64,000 bases of DNA from DATJGR01 sp963787045 (GCA_963787045.1 CAWBBR010000002.1:434001-498000); one strand, 5' to 3'; numbered from the stretch's first letter, positions 24,393 to 35,746 are shown. Made by a program: numbers and translations. Notes: generated from the letters alone by a model not told the origin.

Positions 24393-25997
24393 TTAGTCTC
24401 GTCGGAACATGTTCAGCATGCGCTGCGTGACCCAGAAGCCGCCGGCGATGTTGATCGTCGCGAGCAGCACCGCAACGCCGGCAAGGATCGTCACCGAGCC
24501 ACGATCCGGCTGCCGATCTGCAGCAGCCGCCGATCACGATGATGCCGCTGATGGCGTTGGTGACGCTCATCAGCGGCGTGTGCAGCGCCGGCGTGACGTT
24601 CCAGACCACCTGCCAGCCGACGAAGCACGCGAGCACGAAGACCGTCAGGTGCGGCACGAACTGCGGCGGCGCGACGCTGCCGAATCGCGAGCCGATGGCA
24701 GCGAGCGGAGCACCACAGCAGCGCCGATCGCGCCGATCGGGCCTGATCGTCGGCGTTGCGCGTCGCTGACCGTTACAGCCGCCGGCTTGGCCGGGCGCGT
24801 TCGGCGGTGCCTCCGAGCGAGCCGGCACGGTGCGGTGCGGCACCGGCGCTTCGGCGGCGGCCAGCGGCCAGGTGATGCGCCGTCGTGCAGCACGGTCGCG
24901 CCGCGCACCACGTCGTCGTCCAGGTCGATGCGATCGCGACCGTCCTTGCTCGGCGCGATGTCGGTGAGCAAATGCTGCAGATTGTTGCCGTAGAGCTGGC
25001 TCGACTGCGTCGGCCAGGCGGCTCGGCAGATCGATGTAGCCGATGATCGTGACGCCGTGGCGTGCTCGACCACTTCGCCCGGCTCGGTGAGCGCGCAGTT
25101 GCCGCCCTGCTCGGCCGCCAGATCGACGATGACGGAGCCGTCGGCTCATCGACTCGACCATGTCCTGCGGTGATCAGCTTCGGCGCGGGCTTGCCCGGAA
25201 TCAGCGCGGTGGTGATGATGATGTCGACTTCCTTCGCCTGGCGCGCGAACAGCTCCATCTCGGCCTTGATGAACGCCGGGCTCATCTCTTTCGCGTAGCC
25301 GCCGGCGCCGGTGCCGTCCTCCTTCGATGTCGAGCTCGAGGAATTCGGCGCCCATGCTCTGGACCTGCTCGCGCACTTCCGGGCGCGTGTCGAACGCGCG
25401 CACGATTGCGCCGAGGCTGCGCGCCGCACCGATCGCCGCGAGGCCGGCGACGCCGGCGCCGATCACCATCACCTTGGCGGGCGGGACCTTGCCGGCGGCG
25501 GTGATCTGGCCGGTGAAGAAACGGCCGAAGTGTTGCGCCGCCTCGATGACCGCGCGATAGCCGGCGATGTTCGCCATCGAGCTCAGCGCGTCCATCTTTT
25601 GCGCGCGCGAGATGCGCGGCACGCAGTCCATCGCGAGCACGGTCGCCTTGCGCGCCTTGAGCCGATTCATGAGCTCGGGGTTCTGGGCGGGCCAGATGAA
25701 GCAGATCAGCGTGCCGCCTTCGCGCAGCAGCTCGGCCTCGTGAACGCCCAACCGCACGTCCGGTTCGGGCGCCCGCACTTTCAAGACGATGTCCGATCCG
25801 GACCAGAGCGCGCGCGCATTCGGCACGATTTCGGCGCCGGCCTGGCGATATGCATCGTCGGTGAAGGCGGCGTTCGCGCCGGCGCCACGCTCGATGGCCA
25901 CGCGATGACCGAGTTTGGCGAGTTGTTCCACCGTCTCCGGCGTGGCCGCGACGCGGCGTTCGCCGACGTGGATCTCCTTGGGTATGCCGATTTTCAT
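24393..25997 (-). pseudogene. pntA: pntA, transhydrogenase alpha subunit, several frameshifts
   Basis: NAD(P) transhydrogenase subunit alpha, E. coli-like fused form (about 535 codons). The first 220 residues are intact: MKIGIPKEIHVGERRVAATP, VLAMDCVPRISRAQKMDALS and the NAD-binding VMVIGAGVAGLAAIGAARSL. Beyond about 25,320 the frame breaks repeatedly, but AEMELFARQAKEVDIIITTA, HGVTIIGYIDLPSRLA and the membrane part VVWNVTPALHTPLMSVTNAI, ending RMLNMFRRD, remain readable. ATG 25997 follows CAAGGAGAG. First gene of a pntA-pntB-redoxin run, 34 bases after the rlmKL stop. Confidence 0.85.
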
Positions 25998-26031
25998 GGG
26001 CTCGTCTCTCCTTGACCGGCCGCTCCGTGGG

Positions 26032-28185
26032 CTACTTCGATGCGCGGATCCGCCAACAGTGATGGATGCGCGGACTGCGTCGAAAGTCCTCGTCGATGGT
26101 GTCGGCGGTGATGTTAACGCAGTCGAGGCCCGCGAGCGCGCCCTCATTCAGCTTGAAGCCGCGCAGATTCGTAGAGAAGTACAGGGTACCGTCCACAGCC
26201 AACAGATCGACGCAGGCGCGAATCAGATCGGCGTGGTCGCGTTGAATGTCGAGCACGCCTTCGGTGGCCTTCGAATTCGAGAATGACGGTGGGTCGAGCA
26301 GGATCAGGTCGTACCGATCGGTTTGCGTCGCGGCGTAGGCCAGCCACTCTTTGCAGTCGGCGCGGATCAGCCGGTGATGACGCACATCGCGCGCGTTCAG
26401 TTCGAGATTGCGCAGCGCCCAGTTGAGATAGGTATTCGACAGGTCCACGGACACGCTACTGGATGCACCGCCGCGGAGCGCGTGCACCGTGGCGGCGCCG
26501 GTGTACGAATAGAGATTCAGGAAGCGCTTGCCGGCGCTTTCGCGCTGAATGCGCATGCGCAACGGGCGGTGATCGAGAAACAGGCCCGTGTCGAGGTAGT
26601 CGCGCAGGTTCACGAGCAGCGTGCAACCGCCTTCGATCACTGCGTGAAACTCTTCGGCCGAATCCTGCCGGTCGTACTGCGCGCTGCCGCGTTTGCGCTC
26701 GCGCGTCTTCATGACCACGTGTGCGGCATCGACGCCGAACAGCTCCGGCAGCACGGCTTCCACCGACGTCCGCCGCAGCTGCGCCTTGTCGGCGTCGATA
26801 CCGGAGGGCGGTGCGTATTCCTGCACGTGCAGCCAGGTTGCGTCGCTGCGATACACGTCCACCGCGAACGCGTAGTCGGGGAGATCGGCGTCGTACACGC
26901 GATAGCACGTTACCGCGTGGCGGTGTGCCCAGCGCGCGACGTGCTTCTGATTCTTGCGAATGCGGTTGCTGAAATCGCCGATGCCGGGGTCGAGGGCAAG
27001 GGGGCGCTTGACGCGCCCTCGGCGCGCGCCGCCAGCGTTCGATCGGCCGCCACGTCGAACGTCAGCAGCAGCACGTCGATTGCGCCGTTGCGCGCGGCAT
27101 TCTTCTTCGAGTCGCAGACCGGTGCGGAAGCCGAGCTCCTGGTCGGTTGCGAGTACCAGGCGCGCCGATCCGTCGAAGCGTGCGCGCAGCACTTCGCCGA
27201 GTTCGGTGAACAGCGGCGGCAGCGACTCGACGTCGGATAGTCGCTCGCCGTAAGGCGGGTTGCAGATCAGCAGCCCGTGCGGCGCAGGTGGCACGACGTA
27301 CGTGCAACTCGCGTTGCTCGACCGAGATCGTACCCCGCGAGCCCCGCAGCGTCGCAGTTGCTCAACGCGGCATCGACGGCGCGCGCATCGTGGTCGCTGG
27401 CACGGATGATGGGTACGGAAGCGAGTCCACGTTCGCGCCGCGCGCGCGCGTCGACGAGCAGCGGCTCCCACACCGATGGATCGTGTTGCTTCCAGCGTTC
27501 GAAACCGAATGCAGAGCGACCCAGGTTGGGCGCGATGTCGGCGGCCATCAACAGCGCCTCGATCGCGAACGTACCGATCCGCACATCGGGTCGAGCAGGG
27601 CGCCGCCGTCGCGGGCGATCTCTGCGGCCACCCGGCGCGCAGCAACAGCGCGGCCGCCAGATTCTCTTTCAATGGCGCCGCGCCTTGCGCCCGGCGATAG
27701 CCGCGCCGGTGCAGACTCTCGCCGGACAGGTCGATCGCCACCGACGCGCGATCGCGATCGAGGAACACGTTGATGCGAACGTCGGGCGCCTCGAGATCGA
27801 CGTTGGGGCGTGCGCCGGTCGCTTCGCGCAATTGATCGACGATCGCGTCTTTCACCCGCTGCGCACCGTAGAGGCTGTGGTTGATCTGCGAACGCGTGGT
27901 GACGAAGTCGACCGCGATCGAACCACCGGGATGCAGGCGTGCCTGCCAGTCGATGCTTCGAACGCCGTAGTACAGCGCGTCGGGTTCCGGTGCGTCGAAC
28001 GCGTCGATCTGCAGCAGAATCGCGGTTTGCGATGCGGCTCCACAGGCACATCCGGTATGCGCATTCGAGATTGCCGCTGAAGCCGATGCCGGCCGTCGTG
28101 CGCGCCGTGATCTGCCACCACAGGCGATCACTTCCTGTTCGATCAGGTCGGAAAACCCCAACGGGTGTGTGGCGAACAGGTTCAT
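26032..28185 (-). CDS. rlmL: bifunctional 23S rRNA methyltransferase RlmK/RlmL, with compensated frameshifts
   Basis: Methylates G2445 (N2) and G2069 (N7) of 23S rRNA. Order: THUMP-containing N-terminus (MNLFATHPLGFSDLIEQEV), RlmL Rossmann domain with NPPYGERL, then the RlmK domain with NLYSYTGAATVHALRGG, DLILLDPPSFSNSK and YFSTNLRGF. The ORF stays open throughout, but three inner stretches read in a wrong frame (about 28,040-28,110, 27,300-27,650 and 27,000-27,100); the correct residues there, such as DPMCGSGTFAIEALLM-like text, are in the other frames. The protein as written would not fold properly. Fused RlmKL is typical of gammaproteobacteria. Confidence 0.85.
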   Translation of the reverse strand: MNLFATHPLGFSDLIEQEVIACGGRSRRARRPASASAAISNAHTGCACGAASQTAILLQIDAFDAPEPDALYYGVRSIDWQARLHPGGSIAVDFVTTRSQINHSLYGAQRVKDAIVDQLREATGARPNVDLEAPDVRINVFLDRDRASVAIDLSGESLHRRGYRRAQGAAPLKENLAAALLLRAGWPQRSPATAAPCSTRCADRYVRDRGAVDGRRHRAQPGSLCIRFRTLEATRSIGVGAAARRRARAARTWTRFRTHHPCQRPRCARRRCRVEQLRRCGARGVRSRSSNASCTYVVPPAPHGLLICNPPYGERLSDVESLPPLFTELGEVLRARFDGSARLVLATDQELGFRTGLRLEEECRAQRRNRRAAADVRRGGRSNAGGARRGRVKRPLALDPGIGDFSNRIRKNQKHVARWAHRHAVTCYRVYDADLPDYAFAVDVYRSDATWLHVQEYAPPSGIDADKAQLRRTSVEAVLPELFGVDAAHVVMKTRERKRGSAQYDRQDSAEEFHAVIEGGCTLLVNLRDYLDTGLFLDHRPLRMRIQRESAGKRFLNLYSYTGAATVHALRGGASSSVSVDLSNTYLNWALRNLELNARDVRHHRLIRADCKEWLAYAATQTDRYDLILLDPPSFSNSKATEGVLDIQRDHADLIRACVDLLAVDGTLYFSTNLRGFKLNEGALAGLDCVNITADTIDEDFRRSPRIHHCWRIRASK

Positions 28186-28204
28186 GCGGGCCGGATGTCC
28201 CCCT

Positions 28205-30172
28205 TTACGAAGCCGGCAGCGCGAACGCGACGACATAGTCGCCGCGGGTGCTGCCCATGCCGCCGTGGCCACCGGCCGAAATGACGATGTATTGGCGGCC
28301 GTTCTGCGTATACGTCATCGGCGTCGCCTGACCGCCGGCCGGCAAGCGGCCGCGCCATAACTCGGCGCCGGTCTCGACGTCGAAGGCGCGCAGGAAATTG
28401 TCGGTGGCGGCGGCGATGAAGATCACGCCGCCCGCGGTCACGATCGACCCACCCATGTTCGGCACGCCGTCGATGAACCACACCGGCCATGGCGCCAGAT
28501 CGCGCGACGTTCCGAGCGGAACCTGCCACGCGATCGAACCGGTTGCCAGATTCATCGCGGTAAGGGTGCCCCATGGCGGCGCCGTGCACGGCACGCCGAT
28601 CGGCGACTTGATCACTTCGCGGCGCATGCCGTACGGCGTACCGGTCTGGCGCGCGAATTCGGAGTCCGGGTACACCTTCGATTCGTACGTCGCTTTCAGT
28701 TCGTCGCGCTTGATCAGCTGCACGACGAACGGCAGGCGATTCGTGTTCGCGATGACGAGCTGATGCGCCGGGTCGAACGACACGCTGCCCCAGTTCGAAC
28801 CGCCGGAGTAGCCGGGCCACTCGACGGTGCCTTGCAGACTCGGCGGCGTGTAGATGCCTTCCGAGCGCAGCTTAGTGATCTGGTCAGCGCACTTGCCGCG
28901 ATCCCACGGCGTGAATCCCCACGCGTCGGCTGCGGTCAGCGGTCCGTTCGGTACCAGCGACGGCAATGCGGAGAACGGTTGCGTCGGCGACAACGCCTCG
29001 CCGTCGACACCGTTCTGCGGCACGGCGCGTTCCTCGATGCCGAACAGCGGCTCGCCGGTGCGCGCGGTCGAAGCACGAACAGCATGCCCATCTTGGTTGC
29101 CTGCACCACCGCGGGGACCGTCTGACCGTCGCGTCGCAGGTCGATCAATACCGGTTGCGCCGGCATGTCGTAGTCCCACACATCGTGATGCACGAGCTGA
29201 CGCGCCCACACGACGGCGCCGGTCGCGACGTTCAACGCAACGATCGAGTTCGCGTGACGGTTGTCGCCGGTGCGTTCACCGCCGAAGAAATCCGGGCTGG
29301 CAGAGCCCACCGGCACGAACAGCAGACCGCGCTCCACGTCGAGCGACAGCACCGACCACGCGTCGCGGCGCCGGTGATTTTCGCGGCTTCGTCGGTCCAC
29401 TCCGAGTACACCGGGTTGTCCGGCGTGCGCGGAATCGGATCCCACGTCCACACCAGCGCACCGGTGCGTGCGTCGAATGCGCGGACGATGCCGAGTTCGT
29501 TGTCGACGGCGCGGTTGTCGCCCACGGCGGAGCCGGTGATGACGAGGTTGTGCCACACCGCTGGCGGCGACGTGACCAGATAGTCGCCGGGGTCGCGCGG
29601 CCGGCTGCCCTCGTTCAGATCGACGAAGCCTTATTGCCGAAGTCGGCGCACGCGCAGTCCGGTTTTCGCATCGAGCGCGATGAGGCGCGCATCGAGCGTG
29701 CCGAACAGGATGCGCAGCGCGCACGTGCGCGCCGGCCGCGGCGTCGGGATCGCGCCAGGCGCTCACGCCGCGCGACGTGTTCTCGGAGAATGCATGGTCG
29801 TTCGGAAGGTGCGCGTCGAATTGCCACACCGCTTCGCCGGTCGCGGCCTTGATCGCGTGCACGTGGCCGTACGGTGTGCTGACGTAGAGAACACCGTCGA
29901 TCAGGATCGGCGTCTGCTTCGAACGCCATGCGTTTCGCGCTTGGAAATCCCTCGCCGAGATCGCCGGTCTGGTAGCTCCATGCTTGCGTCAGCTTCGCGA
30001 CGTTGGCGCGCGTCACTTGCGTCAGCGGCGCATAGCGGCTGCCGCCCGGATCGTTGCCGTAGGTCGGCCACTCACTGTTCGGCGCATCGTCCGCCAAAAC
30101 CCCCAACGGAATCGCGCTGGCGACGAATACCAGTAGGACCCAGCGCCGAATGGCGGATGCGATGCCAGTCAC
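28205..30172 (-). pseudogene. PQQ-dependent dehydrogenase (glucose dehydrogenase-like), frameshifted
   Basis: An exported quinoprotein with the eight-bladed propeller of the PQQ glucose/alcohol dehydrogenase group; about 655 codons. Signal peptide WVLLVFVASAIPLGVLADD, then EWPTYGNDPGGSRYAPLTQV (the classic first blade), AWSYQTGDL, VWTWDPIP, LVHHDVWDYDMPAQPVLIDL (PQQ-site HDVWDYD) and the final NGRQYIVISAGGHGGMG. No haem c motif was seen. At least four frameshifts break it at about 29,940, 29,640, 29,370 and 29,070. GTG 30172 follows GAAGGAACG and overlaps the stop proposed for the TPR gene. Confidence 0.82.
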
Positions 30173-32406
30173 GATCGTTCCTTCGGTGTTGCCGATGACA
30201 CGGTTTCGGCGGTTTCGGGGTCTGTTGCAGAACACGGTCGCGCATCATCCGATTGTCGGTCTCCATGTCGGCGATGACGGCGCGAAAACGCGGATCGTCC
30301 TTGATCGACTCGAATGCCGGCACACGGTCGAGCCGCTGGAACATATCGAAATCCCACAACAGGCGATTTCCCTGCAGATACGCCGCGCGCAACTCGTCGA
30401 TCGCGGCGTCGCGTCGACCGAGGCGCGCGAGTACCTTCGCGCGGATCACCTTGCGCGCGGCCGGGTCGTAGCCGTGTTCCGGCGGGGCATGCGCAGCGAG
30501 CAGGGTTTCGAACAGGCGCGCTGCATCGTCGGTGCGGCCCTCGCGGACGAGCAGGTCGCCGGCGAACAGCGCCGCTTCAGGCTGCGCGTGGCGTCGCGTC
30601 GAGCGACGTGAGCAGCGACGGCGCGAGCTTCGTCAGTTCGCGGCGCGCGGTCTCGAGGTCGCCCACAACCAGCGCGGCATTGATCAACAGCGACTGCCAG
30701 ATCGGATCGTTCGTCTTGTCGAGCTGGGTCCGGGCAAGGCGAAATGCCGCGGCATCGTCGTGGCGCATGTTCAGCAGGATGACGTCGCCGAACGGCATCG
30801 AGAGCGGCGCGTAGTCGAGTTCCGCGAGCGTCGACCGCACGTCGTCGTCGAGGCCGAGATTCAGATAGGCGAGCGCGAGTGCGAAGGTCGCGCGCGGGCT
30901 CGACTTCGCCGCATGCGCTTTGCGCAGATACGGCAGCGATGCGTCGATCTGGCCCTGCGTCAGCAGCAGTTCGCCCAATTCCAACTGCGGGAAGATGTAG
31001 TCGGGATACATCTGTCCCAGCGTGACCAGTTTCTCGCGCGCTTCGGAGAGACGTCCGAGCCCTTCGAGCGCCGTGATCAGTTGCGACTGCGCCACGCGCG
31101 AAAGCGGATCGCGGCTCGCCGCGCGACGCAGCTGGTCGTAGGCGGCCTCGTATCGACCGAGTTCGTTCAGCAGCATGCCGTAGGCGGCGAGCGCGTCGGG
31201 ATCTTCGGGAGCCAGTTCGACCGCGCGCGCCAGTGTGCGCTCGGCCTCTTCGCGATAACGATCGTCATCCGTTCGGTGCAGCAGCATGGTGTATGCAGAA
31301 CCGGCCGCCACGTTCGCGTTGGCCGAGTTCGGATCGACGTCGAGCGCGTGCTCGACCGACGCAAGGGCGTCTTTCGCGGCCGATTCGAAGTCGATCGTCA
31401 TATAGGCGCCGGCAAGCAGCAGCGTTGCGCGGGTGTAACCGGCCAGCGCATCGACGTTGTCGGGGTTGCGATTCTTCAGTTGCGTGAACAGCTCGCGCGC
31501 TTGCGTCAGCGATTCGCGCGATCGCTCGCGCAGCAGCGCGGTTGCGATGAGATACAGCCGATAGTCCTCCATGTCGTGCATCGCGTCGGGACTGTCCTGG
31601 CGCTGCGACGACGCGATTTTCATCTCGAGCACGGATGCGACGTTCATCGCCACGTCGTCCTGAATCGCGAAGATGTCGTCCATGTGGCGGTCATAGGTCT
31701 GCGACCACAGGTGAAAGCCGTCGGACGTGGAGATCAGCTGCACGGTGATGCGCAGCTTGTCGCCGGCGCGGCGCACGCTGCCTTCCAGCACTTGCGCGAC
31801 GCCGAGCGTGCGGCCGATCTCGCGCAGGTCTTCGTTGCGGTTCTTGAAATAGAACGACGAAGTGCGCCCCGAGACCTTCATGCCCGGAATGTGCGCGAGG
31901 TCGTTGATCAGCTCCTCAGTGAGCCCGTCAGCGAAATAGTTGCTGTCGGCGTCGTCGCTGAAACTCGTGAAGGGCAGTACCGCGATCGAGTTCGCGGTGG
32001 TCGTCGCAACGGACTTATCGGTGGCGGCAGCGGTTGCAGTGGCCGGTGCGGATGTCGGCGTCGCGACCCGTTCACGCAGCTGGGCAAACGAGACGCCGAC
32101 TGCGACCACGATGGCGATCAGCAGCGCCGTCTCGATCCAGCCGCCGCGCACGGTGCCCGAGTCCGGGTCGGACGTGGTGCGGCGGATGCCGTCCGGGGTG
32201 ATTTCGAACGCCCACGTGATGATCGCGGTGATCGGCAGGCCGATCAGCAGCAGCACGGCGACGAACGTAATCGTCCACGGCGGCAGCATCAGCGCCGGGA
32301 ACAGTTTGTCGATGACCTGCAGCACGCCCCACGCGACCACCGCATAGGCGCCCACGACGCGCAGTACCTTGCGGCGCTTCAGTTCGGCGAGAAACGTCTG
32401 GAGCAT
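30169..32406 (-). CDS. TolB-like/TPR membrane protein, frameshift near 3' end
   Basis: About 740 residues: an N-terminal membrane part with ELKRRKVLRVVGAYAVVAWG and three or four helices up to residue about 110, then a TolB/FlgO-like domain (SIAVLPFTSFSDDADSNYFA, GLTEELINDLAHI, VLEGSVRRAGDKLRIT), then TPR repeats. This is the layout of adenylate-cyclase-associated CadC-like proteins without a DNA-binding or cyclase domain. The frame stops early at 30,577; the TPRs resume in another frame (MIRAKVLARLGRRDAAIDEL). The true end is uncertain: 30,072 or 30,169 depending on a second shift. Role unknown. Confidence 0.78.
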
Positions 32407-32472
32407 GAACGTGCGTGCGGATTCGATCGGTCAATATGCCGGATTCCGCCGCCGCACGTCACCTGCGTGCGG

Positions 32473-33190
32473 TCAGGGAACCTCTGCGGGATCGATGAGC
32501 CCGTGGCGACGCCAGCCGGTTCGCAGTAGCCAGGTCCGTGCGGTGGCGACTTCGCGTACGTCGGCAGGGTTTGGGGGAGCGGTGGTGGTGCGCCAGCCGT
32601 CGAACCAGCGGCCTGAACTCGCCGGATCCGGTTGCGCTCTGACGGTGATCGATCGAGTGTTTGGATTTGCGCCGTCGCGCGGCGTGGTGGCGGTGATTGA
32701 GCAGCACGTAACGCAATGCACGATGGACCTCGAGCGGCGTGCGCAACGGGCGCAGGTGATAGCGACCGTCGAGCACCTTGCCGCTGCGCTGAAACAGACG
32801 GTTCGCGAGCTTGCCGATCCGCGCACCGACGCTCTTCATCCCGCAGGCAATCGAATGGTTGCTGTGCGCCTCGATCAGCAGGTGCACGTGATCGCGTTGG
32901 ATCGAGTAGTGCACCACCCGGAAGCCGTGCCGGACGCAGGCCTCGCTCAAGGATGAACGGAACCTTCGCACGAACCGCGGCTGGCGCAGGCTCGGTATGC
33001 CGCGTCTCAACCGGATCGTGACATGGACCGGTAGGCGGGCAACGATGCACTCGCGTGGTCGGTGCATGACTCTGGGTCGCACGCCCCGCGGTCGACCGGC
33101 GCCGAAACGTGGTCCGCCACGTCCCGTCTTGTAGCGCATCGCATCGAGCGTGAGCTGTTCGGGTCTCTTCTTGTGTGTCGATCGCGCCAT
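32473..33190 (-). CDS. REP-associated tyrosine transposase (RAYT), one frameshift
   Basis: A Y1/HUH single-strand endonuclease of the IS200/IS605-like TnpA-REP group, about 238 residues. Seen: GGPRFGAGRPRG at the N-terminus, the HUH motif in IQRDHVHLLIEA (H-V-H), and RALRYVLLNHRHH, the RAYT version of the helix after the catalytic tyrosine (RYHLRPLRT just before it). The frame shifts near 32,690; the tail reads on as SSGRWFDGWRTTTAPPNPAD. REP-like repeats flank its 5' side, as expected for RAYTs that act on such hairpins. Confidence 0.82.
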
Positions 33191-33198
33191 GGAGGGAA

Positions 33199-33235
33199 GA
33201 TTAGGGCCATGGTGCAAACGGCGATGCCGGGTAAC
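33199..33235 (+). repeat. REP-like copy next to the RAYT start
   Basis: GATTAGGGCCATGGTGCAAA (33199 onward) continuing GCGATGCCGGGTAAC is a diverged copy of the unit at 33544 (GATTAGGGCGATGGTCCAAC, then GCGATCGCCGGCAAC). It lies 9 bases before the RAYT start codon on the opposite strand. Confidence 0.55.
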
Positions 33236-33320
33236 GACGCTGTGTGGGGTGCGAGATCTCGCACGGGTGGTTGATGGCTTGGTCTTCAACGACATCTCGT
33301 GGATCGGGCCTCGTCGATGG

Positions 33321-33667
33321 GTTCGAGCGGGCTTGGTTTATTAGTGATGGGGTGGTGGTGCGATGAGCGTTGGGGTCGCATGAGATGTTGCGTCGGTTGG
33401 GCTGTTGCCGGCGATCGCTGCGGCTTGGACCATCGCCCTAATCAATGCGGTTGTCGGGTTGATGAGATCGGGTTGATGGAGCCGTGAGCGACCAGATCGC
33501 GTGGTGCACTTACAGAACCGAGCGTCGTTGTCGGCTGACGCATTGATTAGGGCGATGGTCCAACCGCAGCGATCGCCGGCAACGGCCCAACCCGCACGAC
33601 CTTCCCCATCAACGCAAGCGCCAATTGCGCCACGCCCCCATCATTAATAAACCAAGCCCGCTCGAAC
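33321..33667. repeat. large imperfect inverted repeat (REP/BIME-like)
   Basis: Two 129-base arms, 33321-33449 and 33539-33667, are reverse complements around an 89-base spacer. The inner 46 bases are almost identical (GCCGGCGATCGCTGCGG and GACCATCGCCCTAATCAATG against their complements), as are the outer ends (GTTCGAGCGGGCTTGGTTTA); the middle is diverged. Arms of this kind are typical of BIMEs mobilised by RAYT enzymes, and a RAYT gene lies 130 bases away. No protein-coding gene is seen in this stretch. Confidence 0.75.
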
Positions 33668-33720
33668 AAATCGACCGTGCCGGGTCGCCTCGCGAGATTC
33701 CTCTCAACCACACGCCGCAG

Positions 33721-33746
33721 CACATTGATTAGGGCGATGTTCGATT
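33721..33746 (+). repeat. extra REP-like unit
   Basis: CATTGATTAGGGCGATG at 33723-33739 repeats the start of the right arm of the inverted repeat (33541-33557). It overlaps the position just before the stop region of the cinA-like gene. Confidence 0.6.
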
Positions 33747-33750
33747 GTGG

Positions 33751-34243
33751 TCACCCGCGTGCGGCGGACAGGCAGTCGACGAGCAACTGCAGCGCGGCCT
33801 TCGAGAAGGCCCACATGTTGTCGACGCGGTCACTTGCGTCCCGTTTCGAGCGTGATCGAGCGTTCCACCGGACCGCTGATCGCGATGCAGCTGTGACCGG
33901 CCGCGTCGCCGTATGGATTGCCGGTCGGTCCGGTGGCGCCGGTTTCGGCGATCCCCCAACTGGTCGCGAGCCTGGTGCGGATGGTCTGCGCGCCGAGGCG
34001 TGCATACGGTTCGGTGGACGCGCGAATGCCGCGCAGCTGTTCGCGCGGAATGTCGAGCAGGCCGCGTTGCGCGGCGGCGGTATAGATGACGCCGCCGCCG
34101 ACGAAGTACGCGGATGCGCCGGGCACCGCGACCAACGCCGCGCTGATCAGTCCGCCGGTGGACGATTCGGCGACGGCGACGGTTTCGCCGCGCGCCTTGA
34201 GCAATTCGGCCGCACGTTCGGCCAGCGGTAGCAGACGTCGCAT
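33751..34243 (-). CDS. pncC: nicotinamide-nucleotide amidohydrolase PncC (CinA C-terminal), frameshift near end
   Basis: A stand-alone CinA C-terminal domain of about 163 residues; it hydrolyses NMN to nicotinate mononucleotide in pyridine nucleotide salvage. Seen: GETVAVAESSTGGLISAALV (catalytic S-T-G-G), VIYTAAAQRGLLDIP and SWGIAETGATGPTGNP. The frame read from the start stops at 33,830; a single-base shift restores DRVDNMWAFSKAALQLLVDC and a stop at 33,751. Start MRRLLPLAERAAELL fits the family. Confidence 0.85.
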
Positions 34244-34348
34244 AGCGAGGATCCTGTTGTCTGAACGGTGGTCACGATACAGCCACCGGTGGTGTGGCGC
34301 AGCGGTCCGCTATGGGATACTCGTCGTCCCGGACCTCTGGAAGCGATC

Positions 34349-35720
34349 ATGAGCGAAGCCGTTGCGAACAAGCAGATCGAAATCGATGCGAACAAGGAAA
34401 AGATCAAGGCGCACCTGCGCGCGACCATGCCTGCATTCGATCCGACGATGACGAACGCCGAATTCGCGGCGATGTGGCCGATCGACGTGCAAGCAGGATC
34501 CGTACTCGATTCCGCTCGAATCGATCGACGTCGGTCACCCGGCGCTGTTCGAGGCGGACGCGATGTGGCCGTATTTCGAGCGGATGCGCAAGGAAGCCCC
34601 GGTGCACTACTGCGCGAAGAGTCAGTTCGGACCGTATTGGTCGCTGACGAAGTTCGCCGACATCATGCATACGGACACGAATCACCAGGTCTTCTCGTCC
34701 GATTCGAAGATCGGCGGCATCAGCCTCGGCGGCGGCGCCGATCCCGATCCGCAATTCGACCTGCCGATGTTCATTCAGGAAGATCCGCCGAAGCACGAAG
34801 CGCAGCGCAAAGTCGTCGCGCACGATGTTCACGCCGCGCAACCTGATGGATCTCGAACCGATCATTCGCGAACGCGCCGGGACGATTCTCGACAACCTGC
34901 CGCGCAACGAAGACTTCAACTGGGTGCGCCACGTCTCGGCGGACTCACCCGGCAGATGCTCGCGGACGCTGTTCGACATTCCGCAGGAAGACTCGCCACA
35001 AGCTGATCTATTCGTCCGACAGCGTGTCGAACCTCGGCATCCCGAGATTTCGAAACGGTGGAACAGGGCTTCAAAGTGCTGTGGAGTGTTACTGGCTACT
35101 TCGACGAGGTCTGGAAGGAGCGCGTCGAGACTCCGGCACAAGCTCGACCTGATTCGATGCTCGCACACGGCGAATCGACGAAGAACATGCGCCGAACGAA
35201 TACCTCGGCAACATTCTGCTGCTCATCGTCGGCGGCAACGACACCACGCGCAATTCCATCACCGGCGGCGTGCTGGCGTTGAACCAGTTCCCCAACGAGT
35301 ACAAGAAGCTGCGCGACAACCCGGGGCTGATCACGAACATGGTGCCGGAGATCATCCGTTGGCAGTCGCCGGTCGCGCACATGGCACGCACCGCGCTCGA
35401 AGACACTGAGGTCGGCGGCCAAAAGATCAAGCAGGGCGAGAAAGTGGTGATGTGGTACATCTCGGGTAACCGCGATCCGGACGCGATCGAGAACCCGAAC
35501 CAGTTCCTGATCGATCGCGCGAACGCGCGGCATCATCTGTCGTTCGGCTTCGGCATTCACCGCTGCCTCGGCAACCGTCTGGGGGAGATGCAGTTGCGCG
35601 TGATCTGGGAAGAGATGCACAAGCGCTTCAAGAACATCGAGGTGCGTCGGCGATCCGGTGTATCTGAAGTCGAGCTTCATCCACGGCATCCGCGAACTGC
35701 CGGTGCGCATTCGCGGCTGA
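34349..35720 (+). pseudogene. cytochrome P450, CYP153-like, several frameshifts
   Basis: A soluble bacterial P450 of about 457 codons. Seen in successive frames: MWPYFERMRKEAPVHYC, MFIQEDPPKHEAQRKVV, the I-helix oxygen-binding VGGNDTTRNSITGGVLALN, EIIRWQSPVAHMARTALED (E-x-x-R) and the haem loop FGFGIHRCLGNRLGEMQL with its cysteine ligand. GGNDTTRN and this haem loop are typical of CYP153 alkane/fatty acid terminal hydroxylases, so a hydroxylation of aliphatic substrates is likely. At least six frameshifts, all before about 35,270 except one near 35,640. No ferredoxin or reductase gene is adjacent. Confidence 0.85.
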
Positions 35721-35746
35721 AGAAGCGATTTCGGGATCGGGAAATG

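Noticed and set aside
30532..32529. Open frame of 665 codons on the plus strand
   Set aside because: Antisense to the TolB/TPR gene, low-complexity arginine-rich product.
33321..33667. Inverted repeat as a CRISPR array or tRNA gene
   Set aside because: There are only two arms in opposite orientation, no regular direct repeats or spacers, and no tRNA cloverleaf or anticodon arm.
33321..33667. Inverted repeat as the terminal repeats of an insertion sequence
   Set aside because: The 89-base space between arms contains no transposase; the arms fit REP/BIME units better.
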